Shown here piece by piece: positions 44,102 through 55,700 of a stretch of DNA of 64,000 nt. The notes under the pieces were generated by a model. That model was not told the origin of the DNA, searched no databases, and saw only the letters and a list, made by a program, of their open reading frames with translations. The DNA is from Siphonodentalium dalli. Taxonomy: Eukaryota > Mollusca > Scaphopoda > Gadilida > Siphonodentaliidae. The stretch is from the NCBI GenBank assembly GCA_032622095.1, contig CP136066.1, positions 61,968,609-62,032,608 of the forward strand. Direction: 5' to 3'. Both the position numbers and the translations under genes were made by a program. Numbering within the stretch: position 1 is the first letter of the stretch; each line of letters opens with the position of its first letter.

Positions 44102-44969
44102 TATAGACTAATCCACGAGAGAAGCTTGTGTTCGGCTTTTCTATGCCGAACACTGAACGCGTTTTACAAAATATCGAATAAAACACTTATTACTGGCCCG
44201 AACTCCACCAAACTTCGTATATTAATAGTGTGAACATGAATACACACGCCTATGAACTTTATTCGTTATATTTCCCAGTATTTGGACTTGTGTTCGGTTA
44301 TGTTCGGTTGTGTTCGGTTGTGTTCGGCTTTTATACGCACCGGCTACAAGGACCGAGACTGCGAGAGGAAGATCCCTTTCTGTACTACTGAATTGAAACT
44401 GTGACCAAAATTTTGCCAATCAATTACTCTTCTCTGTCAGTATTCATAGAGTGTATAGACCCGGTGAGTGGGACAATTGACAGACTTGTTAATGTTATGT
44501 AATATGGATCTGCCAGGCGTCTCATCCACCTGGTCGGTGAAAAGGGGACACACTAATAGTTGTAGTCCGAGTCCAGTAAAATGTGTAGTTGGGATTTTCA
44601 ATTTCGTTTATTGTCGTTAATATAATTCCAATAATGATGAATTTTGGTTTGTGGTAAGTTATGCCAATTACAAATAATGAAAACTAAAAAGATAATTTGT
44701 AAGTCTTATAAGTTATATATCAACTTTTATCAACATTTTTCGTTCTCCAGCACACTAAAAGTTGTAGTTGGAATCAGCCGAGCCAGCCGCCGAGTTGCTA
44801 ATTAGCTGTTAATTGCTATTGTTAGGCGGCTAATTGGATTAAGTCAGTGGTGGGTCACATGAAGATCAAAGGGCAAGTAGTGGGAATAAAAACAAACATG
44901 ACTTTTGTTTATTAAGCAATATATGAAGGTTTAGCAATTTTAAAGATTACTCTTTAGGAGAAAGTGTGT

Positions 44970-44985
44970 GGCCCTGAAAAGGGCC
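44970..44985 (-). promoter_or_regulatory. Histone-mRNA-type 3' stem-loop
   Basis: On the minus strand, six bases after the TAA, lies GGCCCTTTTCAGGGCC: a 6-bp stem with TTTC loop, matching the replication-dependent histone 3' end consensus. It is followed by ACACAC and, about 18 bases on, the purine-rich CTAAAGAG, where the U7-pairing element would be. No histone gene lies nearby. Confidence 0.65.
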
Positions 44986-44991
44986 GTATTT

Positions 44992-45260
44992 TTATCTTGA
45001 CTTCCATCTTCTTCGCCATGAACTGCACCTGAAATTGTTCTTGGCATTTTTCATGATGTCTTGGGTGGTCGTTGATATGCCTGGTTTGGTCACACTGTCC
45101 CTGTATACCGGTGCCGGTTCTCGGTCTACACATTCGTTCCTCAAGGTGACCATGGTTGACGGCAGCGTTCGTTGATACTTCTGTTCCTTTGTCTTTGCAT
45201 TGCCATGCGGCCTACTTACGTAAACACTTTCGTCCCCAATATAATGGACGATAACTAACT
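44992..45260 (-). CDS. Last exon of an element-encoded protein (88 codons)
   Basis: An acceptor CTTGTTTCAG precedes 45260. The open frame (2-base lead) reads LVIVHYIGDESVYVSRPHGN, QRTLPSTMVTLRNECVDREP, APVYRDSVTKPGISTTTQDI, then a basic WRRRWKSR end and TAA at 44994-44992. The pattern resembles the spacer between the FLYWCH-type finger and transposase of some animal elements, but this is inference. Upstream exons are not established (a 60-codon minus ORF at 45746-45564 with a C-x2-C pair is a candidate). Confidence 0.5.
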
Positions 45261-46044
45261 CTGAAACAAGAGAAGAATATATTACCCGAATTTACCCGTT
45301 TGAAACGTTCGTCGCCAGCCTTGTCACCAATTTCCTGTTGGATCCTGTAGTCACGCCGCAGTCACGTCGGGTTTCTCGAATATTGAGATTCTTTGTTCAT
45401 GTAGATTGTAGCTGACATTGTGTACGATGAAGAAGCTAGGATATACTGACCACATTACTACGTGCAGATTATATATGTTCATGAGAGCTGTAACTCACCC
45501 AAAATTATCGCTCATGTGTGTTTGCATAACGCGCATATGTGTAAACAACTATGTGATAAGTATTCAGTTATAAGTATTCATCTTAAATACCGCTATCCCA
45601 TATACAATCAGCTTGACATCTTTTAAAAAATAAAAATTCCTGTGCGTGATATGATCGCACTTGTAACAACAAGTAACTGTATAAACAGTACTTTGATAAA
45701 CATTCTTGTCTTCACTCATAAATCCATTGATTTGAGCCGCCAACATATTCCTAACAATAGTAATTAACAGCTAATTAGCGACTCGGCGGCTGGCTCGGCT
45801 GATTCCAACTACAACTTTTAGTGTGCTGGAGAACGAAAAATGTTGATAAATGTTGAAATATAAGACTTACAAATTATCTTTTTAGTTTTTTTTATTTGTA
45901 ATTGGCATAACTTACCACAAACCAAAATTCATCACTATTGGAATTATATTAACGACAATAAACGAAATTGAAAATCCCAACTACACATTTTACTGGACTC
46001 GGACTCTGGCTCGGACTACAACTATTAGTGTGTCCCGTGAAAAG

Positions 46045-46710
46045 AACATTTCTTTTAAAATAAACATATTCACAATCATAAGATTACTTGTAAATGTACG
46101 CACTTATATTATCCATATTGATGATGGCATTATCAATGTATAATATTAACATATTAACATTGATGTCATTACCATTATTTTTTAGTATTAAAATGGAGAA
46201 TTTTTTAGTAACTATATTGTCTGCTTCGTGGCCGGTAGCATATCAGGGGACCACAATGGAATTAAGCCTTCGAGTGCTTTTTGTGCCATCCCCGATATCT
46301 AGCCGTGCATGTACTCTACGATTTTTCTAAATTTCAGCCATCATACCATTGGTATTCACTTTGACTTCTTTACAGCCTCATTTTTGCTTCAAAATTTGTG
46401 ATTTCTTATATAGCCTAACAACTGAAATTATGTTAAAAACTCCTTTTTATTTGCTTGTAATTCATTATATTTGTAACCTGTTAAAACAATATACATGTAT
46501 GATCAATTGTATGTCTTTATATCAAAAATAAATCAATCAATTAATCAAGGGCCAAAGATTGAAAGAAAACATATACTTGTGGTTTGGGTTTCCCTACCCT
46601 ATTTTAAACCCCCTACCCAAAAGTTTTTTTTCATGTTTTTCAAGAAATTTTTCCGAGATGTTTTATAATAAAAACAAAAAAACATTTTCAAATTTTCAAT
46701 GTCTTAAGAC
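46045..46710. other. Unassigned stretch, possible retroelement 3' end
   Basis: Two short open stretches (46094-46330, 46349-46531) precede AATAAATCAATCAATTAATC at 46519, which looks like a non-LTR 3' tail. No coding similarity recognised. Confidence 0.3.
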
Positions 46711-46714
46711 TTAA

Positions 46715-47974
46715 CATGTTCACTGCCACTCGTAGTAAACGGTTCCATGGGGACTGCTATTACCGGTACTCGTAGTAATGTTCATACCACATAAATAATA
46801 ACACAAACCGCAAGCAATGTTGCTGTATGCGCCAATACATGCCCAACGATCCCATTGAATGATTGATCACTTTTATATGTATAATTACGATGGCTTGAGA
46901 TACAACGATTCCCACAGCCCGAACAAGGGGTGGGGTACAGATAGAAATCTTGGTAGGATACTCCAATTCACCAGGACCTCTTCTGTACGTCCCTGAACCA
47001 TGATATACATCTGCAACTAGACCATTCCCGGACACATTGTGTATACCCCGCTGGACAAAACAAGTGTCCATTGGCACTGCAGTGTATTTGCCGTTAGGCC
47101 GCGGTGTCAGAGTTTGTAACTGCAGTTGAGCACCGCGGCCAAACGACAAGTACACTGGCCGAACGGCAAGTACACCATGGCCGAAAGGCAACTACACCGC
47201 GGCCGAACAGCATGTACACCGTGGTTATATTTCTGGTTTGTATCGTCTTTTTTCAGTTTAATGAACATACACTGCGGCAACTACACTATTGCCAAATGGC
47301 AAGTGCACCGCGGCCCAACTGTAGTTAGTCAGTGGAGCCGCGGTGTAGTTGCATTTCAGCCGGGGTGGCAACGCTAACCGCGCCGCGGTTAACTGGACAC
47401 TTGTTTTGTCCAGCAGGGTATATAAAGGAATTATCGTGCTTTATACAATTTTTGTCGATCAAATCCCGGTCAAATGAAAGATGAAACGTGTTATAAAGCT
47501 CCTACGAGATAACTCGTAGTCGGCACCTGGGATGAAACTCACCAGTGGTCATCGCTGGTGCCAGCTACGAGTTATCTCATAGGTAAATACATATTATGTT
47601 TTTTGACGTCTTATTCGACGTAGTCTGTACCAATTATCATATATAAATTCATTTACCATGTCTTACATACTATATGCTTGTACATGTATATAGCACTCTT
47701 CGTCATCTAAGACACTGACAACGTAATTGTATTTACCTACGAGATAACTCGTAGCTGGCACCAAGGATGAAACACTAATAAATTCCGTCCCAGGTGTCGA
47801 CTACGAGTTATCTCGTAGTAGCCTTATAACATGTTTCAGCATCATATGACCCGATATTGGTCGAACCATTACTCATACATACGTAAAATATCATCTACTA
47901 TCGGCAAAACATCAAATCCCATGTTGGCATACAGGATGGAATTAATTACCCATTGGTTTTAGGCAGTGAACGTG
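46715..47974. mobile_element. TTAA-flanked element (CATGTTCACTGCC ends) with nested GC-rich MITE
   Basis: TTAA at 46711-46714 and 47975-47978; CATGTTCACTGCC faces GGCAGTGAACGTG. Internal CTACGAGATAACTCGTAG palindromes at 47507-47570 and 47737-47818. A piggyBac-like non-autonomous element; 47046-47418 is a later insertion. Confidence 0.75.
47046..47418. mobile_element. GC-rich TA-flanked MITE (CCGCGG minisatellite), copy 1
   Basis: CCCCGCTGGACAAAACAAGT and its inverse ACTTGTTTTGTCCAGCAGGG, TA on both sides. The interior is a run of CCGCGGCCGAACGGCAAGTA-type repeats plus a central unique GGTTTGTATCGTC segment. Confidence 0.82.
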
Positions 47975-48280
47975 TTAATATGAGCTGTTTAACTTGTTAT
48001 CTGTCATTTTTTGGAGCATTGTTTTTTTTACTAAATTACTGTCTATACAAAGATAATCAAAATTACTGCTTATCGAAATCTTGCAAAAGTCGACAAGATA
48101 TGAAAATCCATATGACTACCGGTATGTGACAGTACATGTATGTCAAAAATAAAAAAAAGTTTATTAAAAAAATAAAGTGTCAAGCCTACTTACGGACCCT
48201 ATTTTTTTCGGACATGTAACACAAACCAGATGTTTATTTTTTCTTTTGCCTGGTATATCGCGATTTGCAACCAACTAGTA

Positions 48281-48656
48281 CCCCCGCTGGACAAAACAAG
48301 TGTCCATTGGCACCGCGGTGTATTTGCCGTTCGGCCGCGGTGTCAGAGTTTGTAACTGCAGTTGAGCACCGCGGCCGAACGGCAAGTACACCGTGGCCCA
48401 ACAGCAACTACACTGCGGCCGAAAGGCAACTACACTGCAGCCGAACGGCATGTACACCGTGGTTAGATTTCTGGTTTGTATCGTCTTTTTTCAGTTTAAT
48501 GAACGTACACCGTGGCAACTACACCATGGCCGAACGGTAAGTACACCGCGGCCCAACTGTAGTTAGCCGGTGGAGCCGCGGTGTAGTTGCATTTCAGCCG
48601 CGGTGGCAACGCTAACTGCACCGCGGTTAGGTGGACACTTGTTTTGTCAAGCAGGG
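48281..48656. mobile_element. GC-rich TA-flanked MITE, copy 2
   Basis: Same ends and interior as copy 1, TA at 48279-48280 and 48657-48658, 376 bp. The two copies lie 1.2 kb apart in the same orientation. Confidence 0.82.
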
Positions 48657-48658
48657 TA

Positions 48659-49524
48659 TGTTCATGTGCTATATATGGTAATGAAATATATTAAATGCAT
48701 TTAAACCCCATAAAATATGATTGGTAGGGCACAATGGGGTACAAAAATTTATGACATTTGAGTATGAATATCGGAGTATTTCCCATCATATTGCGATAAT
48801 CAACAACCTGGCACTGTGACTGGAAGTGTGTGACGTCGTCTTGATGTAATTGGGCGCTGACGATGTCAACATATAATGGGCTCATGTACATGTATATGTA
48901 GCATTCCCTACCAATACATGTTTTTTCATTGCAAATTGGTTAGCAGTAATTGGAAAATGCATCGCAAATTGCAGTGCGAATCCAGTTAAATCAAGTCCTG
49001 GATATGGACTTAATAACTGATTTTTGTGTTCTTAAGTTTTAGGCTCGATAAAAAATATGTTGTCTACCATAGAATGTCTTGAAATTTTGCGCTTATATAG
49101 AAGAATTTTATTCGGGTCCTGTCAACTTTGATACGCACCTTCAGCTTGAATTTGAAGCGCAGATTTGAAATATGTTGTGTTGCATAAAACTTTATACCAG
49201 CTGGATAGAATAATCTATAGCTGAATTCAGCTAGGATAGCCGATTTCAACTATTCAATCAGCCTATTGAGTGTGAGAATATTATCATGCTGTATCTCCAG
49301 TTGGTTCTGGAAAGAAAAATGATGAAATATTAAGTGATATTAAGCAAAGATATTGCCTGACCCCCGATGTGACCCTATGCATATGATCAATATTCAGCAT
49401 GTCATTCAATTGGCAATCTTTTACTATGAAGCAGCTCAACACTTTAAGTCAAAGTAAGGTATCAAGTTTAATGCAAATTAAAATTTCTTTAGGCTGCTTA
49501 TGACTCCCATCTTTTTATTTCCAG
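48659..49524. other. Upstream of dynein heavy chain exon 1
   Basis: AT-rich. A small palindrome with TTGCAAATTGGTTAGCAGTA lies near 48925-48990. The 5' UTR exon and promoter implied by the acceptor at 49524 are not identified. Confidence 0.35.
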
Positions 49525-49798
49525 GATGACGTCAAGTCAGACTCCATACCAAAATGGCGGTATGGCTGATAGTCGGAGAATGACCAATTTATCAATGGAT
49601 ACTGAGGAAGTCAGCAATACAAGAAATGGGCGACCCATTGGCCTCCGTCGTATTGATCCAGACGATTTGAAAAGACGACTCTACTCGTATCCATTAGCTC
49701 ATCCTCCAGAAACAAAAAAATCATTGAAGTTCAATCGTGTGACACAGGCACAGATAAGGAAAACGAACATACCAGTGGCACCAAAACTGGAACCTCTG
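49525..49798 (+). CDS. DNAH6: Dynein heavy chain exon 1 (start codon)
   Basis: Acceptor TTTATTTCCAG, one UTR base, then ATG at 49526; donor GTTAGT, phase 0. It encodes residues 1-91, including RLYSYPLAHPPETKKSLKF and FNRVTQAQIRK. MITE B copy 8 begins 11 bases after the exon end. Confidence 0.82.
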
Positions 49799-52700
49799 GT
49801 TAGTACATACAGTAATGCCCTAAATAATCGACTCCTTAACCACAGCAGAATTATGGGTAATTTTTCAGGATTTAGTCGGAAATATAGCTTGTTGCCATTC
49901 ATCGGAAAGCTCTCAGTGAGAGCTTTCCGATGAATGGCAACAATCAATATTTCCGACTAAATCCTGAAAAAATTACCCATAATTCTGCTGTGGTTAAGGA
50001 GTCGATTATTTAGGGCATTACTGTAGTTACATTTTTTTATTTCCAACAGTACTACTATATGTATATGCGTTAACCCTTTCTATACTAAATGGCATCTCCC
50101 ATTCAGTAATAAAAGTGTGCATTGGAATGGTCTATTCTTCATCTGGAGGAGTTTTCTGGAAAAATAAGATTACAGATAAAAGTGCAAGAAGTGTTCAATT
50201 AATTTATTGGAGTGAAATCTTCAGATCATAAGTTTAACAAACATGTATAGAAAGTGTCAAATTACCATGAGATACTTTTATAATGAGATCAGAGGAATAA
50301 CAGGTATTTGGTGAAGTGTAAGTAGAGCTATCAAGGATCAGGCCTCACAAGGCAACTTGGAAAATATAAAACTTGTGCATATGAATACACAATTAATCGC
50401 ATCTACAGTATCAGTTCCGACAAAAATATGCATCAATTAACTACAGAAGTTCTACCATGTAAATTGATCATTCTTGTCTAGGGGCCAGAAGGACATCTGT
50501 GGGTTCTGATCTGTTCTGATTTAGTTGCTTTAAATTGATGTAATGCATATGGTGCTCACATGGCTCACAATATTTGTTGCTTTTGTTTCTCCGCCATGAT
50601 TCTGATTTTCGTAATAATTTAACTGCTGAGTCAGATTTATGTCAGTACAGTTTTCCTTCAATATCAACTAATTTATTTTGCTGTCTATTTTCTAGCCTAC
50701 ACTACATAAGTTTCAAGAAAAAAATCATCCAGACTTCATACACAGGAAGAATAAAGAAGCACAAGTTAGTCAGAGTAAAGAAAAACAAGATGAACCAGCG
50801 TCTAAGAAACTGCGAAGAAGTGGATCTATGGAACCCATAGATAGCAGCTCACCCCTCCCCGACCTACCAGAGGATCTAAAACATAAACAAGTTAGTACAA
50901 AGTTCACTGTATTAAACCTTTGATGACGGGAACTGTTATGGTGCAGCATTAAAGAGTTTTTAAGACGCTATGCCAGTGCACTCTCTTATATATGCTAGTC
51001 TCCCATAGGGAGCCTCCCATATATAAGAGGATGCACTGGCTTACAAGGTCAAGGTAAATATTGTTTGGCCAATAAATTCTCTTATATATGCGAGGTTAGC
51101 ATATTTAAGAGAATGCATTGGCACAGGGTTTTCACAAAAATTCAGGACGCTCCAGTCATGGATTCTTCCATTCAGTTATAAAAGTATACATTGGAACAGT
51201 CTATTATTGCTTTGGAAGGGGTTCAGGATAAATTAGCAGACGACAGTCGGATGAAAAGATAATATAAGTGCTGAAGGATATAGACAGAACACAACGCGCT
51301 TCTTAATCGAGAATCTTTTATCGAATGAGTTGCGGATGGTGCAAGGATATATTTCGCGAGAGAGTAGCTCGAGCGAAATATAACTTTGCGCCGTCCGCAA
51401 CAAGTTCGATAAAAGATTCGAGATTATGATGCAAGTTGTGCTGTATTTATTCTACACCATTCAGTCAGATAAGTTCAATCCATGAATGTCATATCCATTG
51501 TTACTGTAGCCACCTTTATTGTGATTTAAGTCTGACAAATAGCCAGTAATTATGGTGGGATCACCGGAAGCGGATGATCGACGTAATGTACGTCATCTTT
51601 CTTGGCGACAACGTCAACAAGAATAGTTCTGGCTTGTATTCCACTAGAGGTATACACTACTATGTATTCAATGGCTGGGATTCCGTTGAATACATGTACC
51701 TCACGTCAATGGGTTTGGAATAATAATATTTATTGGATGGAAATGTTCAGATAGAAGTTCAACAAACAACCTAGTCATCCTGATGCTTGGCTTCACAATG
51801 CGATGTCTACATTCTCTGTCCACTATTGGCCAATAATTTAGTTCGACACATTTCAACTTGCATTTTTTATATTTCCTATTGTTATTTCTGATAATAAGAA
51901 AGTTTTGTTTTGGGTTTGTTTAAAAAAAAAGTGTTGGAGAAACTGAACAATAATCTTGTTTGACCTTAGTTTCCAGTGTTTCTCTTTTATTATTACACAG
52001 GAAGCCATGGTGAGAATTCCTACTCCACCTAAAGAAGAAAAGCCTGCATCTCCGAGAGGGAAAGGTGCACACGCTCAAGGGGCCAGTGTTCCTCCTTCAA
52101 TGAAGCCAAAATGTGAGTAACTCAGAACTTGGCTCTGAAATGGTCCCTCTCACCGATTTTTTACCCAGAAGAATTCATATTCATTGGTGGGAAATGTTCA
52201 GATATTAAGTTCAACAAACAACGTTTATTGAACTTATTATCTGTTTAGTATTTAGTATAGAAAGGATGATCTATTTAGTATTTAGTGTAGAAAAGTTTAA
52301 GCAAATCTCATAATATGAAAGCGATTTAAAAGTGACTTAGAAAATACTATTCAGTTACAAAGTGGCAAGTGATAGCTCTCATTGATCATAAATTAAGAAA
52401 TCTTACCACTGGAGGTGGTCATTTTGATGAATATTTGGTTGCTTTACATGAAATATTATTAACCTGGGTATCTTTAACACAATTTCTGGAACCTGGGTAT
52501 CTTTATCGCACAAACGGTTGAGAGTGACCAATTCCACCTTAGTTGCTTGGTTTGTTTCTGTGACTGTAATACTTCGTAATGCTCTCAGTTGTTATCTACA
52601 CAATCTCAATGTGTTATATAGAGAGTAATCAATTGGTTCTGAGAATTACGTTAAATAATTCACGAGAGGAGAGAGACGTCAGTAAGAAACGAGTAACACG

Positions 52701-55700
52701 CACAAGCTTCTTACCTAAACGTCTCTTACCTCGAGTGAATTATTTATTAACATAATTCTCGGAACTAATTGATTTCTCTATTTATTCCACTTCTGCGTCA
52801 ATTTGGTTCGCCAAATATGATTAAAACACAGATAATTAATGCATGAAAGTCATGATGTGGATAACGATTAACCACCGAAATTTCAGTCAAGATCAGAAAA
52901 TGATGTAATGTCAATGACGCAACGAGAAATGACATAATTCACTAGTGACATTTACCATTTTTAGTTAACGGCGTTTTCAATGTAAATCGCGCATGGGAGT
53001 GTAATAAATTGACTTACATTTGTGTTTACTTTAATATTATTACAATCACTGTTTATGTTTTTATGGGTTGGTTCCTTTTTACATTGTTTGCTCAAATTGC
53101 ACCCTATAGATTTATTTGCAGTTGCGGAGTCATTTGAAGGACTATCAGATGCCGAAGAAATATTACAGATAATCAAAGACAATGCTAAAGTTGGATTTTT
53201 GTATCTTAGTCCAGCTGTACCTAAATCATCGGTTAACTACCACTACTACAATCTCAAGTAAGTTTATGTATTAGTTTAGTTAAACCCTTTCATGACGGGA
53301 GCTGAACTGGTGCAGCATTACAGATTCTGTGCCAGTGCATTCTCTTATATATGTGAGTCTCCCCTAGGGAGCCTCGCATAATTAAGAGAATGCATTGGCT
53401 TACAAGGTCAAGGTAAATAATGTTAGGCTAAAGTATTCTCTCATACATGCGAGGCTCCCTATGGGAGAATGCACTGGCAAAGGGTTTTCACAAAATTTCA
53501 GGAAGCACAGCTCTCCCATCATGAAGGGGTTAATTAACTTCTGTTCAATGCAGCTTTCATTGCCTCGGACAAAAAATTTAACTAAGACATCTGACAATCC
53601 TTGACGTTTGGCTTGGCAATTATAGATAGTTAAGATGTCTTGTGATGTCACATCCAGTAGTATCCTGTGCACTAATATTTCTGGTTTTCTTTAGATGTTT
53701 TGAACGAGACACAATTTACTTGTAAAATAAATTTTTGCACTAATTCTTGTTAAAATAACTTGGGGCATAAAGAAAAGAAAACAGTTGTTTGAGAAATTCA
53801 GACCTAGATGATTTTGAAATAATTTCAGTTGGTTGACCTGGGACGATTAGGTTTTATTTGAAATATTTCCCTTAGGTCATGTTTAGGTATATTAATTGTG
53901 TTCCTTCAGTGGATGGAAAATTTGTCATTTCACATAAGATCTTCAGTACCTTCATATTTATATTTAATGCACATTTTCAGGGTGGTGTCCCATGAACACA
54001 TTAACAGGCAAGATTATTGCACAATCAGTAAAAAGGGGGTGACAAGAATGGTACTTGATGATGAGACAGAGTTCATCACTCTCGATAGATGGGAACAGGA
54101 GTACAACTATTTCCAGAAACTAATCCAGGTGAGAATGAGTGTGATGAAGATTAGCCCTAAAAAAAGTAGTGATGTTTCTGAAAACGGAGGGGGAAAAATT
54201 AGGGGCGAGCGGTCAGAAATTATTATTTTTTTCGAAGCATCCACATGGAATATATGCTCCTGGCAGCACAAATATAACAGGACACAATGAGCATATTACT
54301 CTAGGTATTGGTAGTGATAATGAAGCGTTGGGTAGTATTTTGAATTTTTTTAAATTATAGTGAAATCAACCGGCCTGTGTATACAAGGTTGCGCCATCTT
54401 AAAACACTGACTTCTCGTGTAAATAATGTAGATCAGTGACCGATCAGCATAGTTTAGCTACATGCATGATTGGAGATTATTTTTTGTTTTAGTTTTGGCG
54501 TTTATTATTACTTTTTTACGGGGTTTGGGGGGGGGGGGTCGATTATATTAGTAAGGGCGGTTGAGTTACTGGAAACATCACTATTTATTTTAGGGCTTAT
54601 GACAATATTGATAAATTTTAGTTTCTCTAGGTTGAAACCAGGTTTAGCTGCACATACGGTGTAACTTGTAACATCACTAACTTGTGGTGTCAACAAAAGT
54701 CATCTGACTCACATGAAATTTCAACTACAGACACACTATCATTCCATTTATAAGTGTGTAGCATGCGGAACTTGTAGCAAAGAGGAGTAATTAAATCTTT
54801 TAATAACCAGCGCTATGCAAGCAGTGGGAGATTGGGATTTGCCTGTGCGGAATATCTTATTTTGATTGAAGCAGTCAGGAAAGCTTTCCGAAACCATGTC
54901 CTCACCACCTAGCTATTGTTTACATGGTTGCTACATAGTGGGCCGATATCTGTAAACGTGTAGGTTTGGCACCTTAAAATTATGTGCATCTCCATAACAT
55001 TCGCAATGGACTAACCCCCGACCAAATATTTCAATTTCTTTGGCTTGATTTAACTTTTGGTTATTAACAGCATAATAATTTTATTTTCCATTTCAGATCC
55101 CTGCATTTGCCCTGTTCAGAAAATGGAAGGCTTTCAGTGTTTGGAGAAAGAATGTGAGGACGAAGAAAATACAAAGCTACAAGAAAGGACTGAATGATAA
55201 TCTCTTCATTGTTAATCCGGTAAGTGTGTATTCGTCTTGTTCAAGTCTGAGATTAGTGTGTCAGTAATCTGCAGAATGAGATCCCCAGAGGGTGTAATTA
55301 GTGACGCGATCCCACACAGCAGTCTAGCTTCACCAAATTCACCCTCTTGTAACCTCATTCTGCTATGTGAGACCAAGACTCAGATTTAAGTTCCCAAATG
55401 GTGAATATTGTGATGTACACCCATTGGGAACCTCGATTATGCAATGTGTCATTTGCCAATTTGGGGATATATAGAGAAACTAAAAAAATAAAAAATAGAA
55501 TCTATGTGAAGAAGTTTCTATAGAAATTTGATAATAAAGAAACATTCCAGAGAAGATAAGGCCTAATCAGAATGAGGTCCCCAGTGGGTGAATTTAGTGA
55601 TGCTAGCCTGCTTGGCGGGATAGCATCAGTAAATTGACCCTCTGGGGACCTCATTCTGCAAATGACAGGCACCTTATTCTCAGGTCTGCTCTTGTTTAGT

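Larger units (their letters stand above)
41845..44341 (-). mobile_element. Mutator-like element (2.5 kb) with PHD-finger remnant
   Basis: Long TIRs of about 215 bp begin GGAGCTCATAAAAGCCGAAC and, on the other side, the inverse of ATAAAAGCCGAACACAACCG. The flanks repeat GGCTACAAGG exactly (41835-41844 and 44342-44351). Long TIRs with a 9-11 bp duplication are the Mutator (MULE) hallmark. A third sub-terminal copy sits at 42165-42330. Family H copy 2 is nested at 43712-44101. No MULE transposase is visible. Confidence 0.8.
44545..46036 (-). mobile_element. Unclassified long-TIR element with coding exon
   Basis: TIRs of about 290 bp start GGGACACACTAATAGTTGTA and are flanked by exact GTGAAAAG (44537-44544 and 46037-46044). 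Arms share CTACACATTTTACTGGACTC and GGCTCGGCTGATTCCAACT. The 8-bp duplication fits hAT, P or Merlin classes, the long arms fit Mutator-like elements; not decided. Interior carries the minus-strand exon 45260-44992. Confidence 0.8.

Noticed and set aside
46094-46531. Two hydrophobic plus-strand ORFs as a membrane protein
   Set aside because: Hydrophobicity follows from T-rich sequence; no conserved motif and a retroelement-like tail follows.
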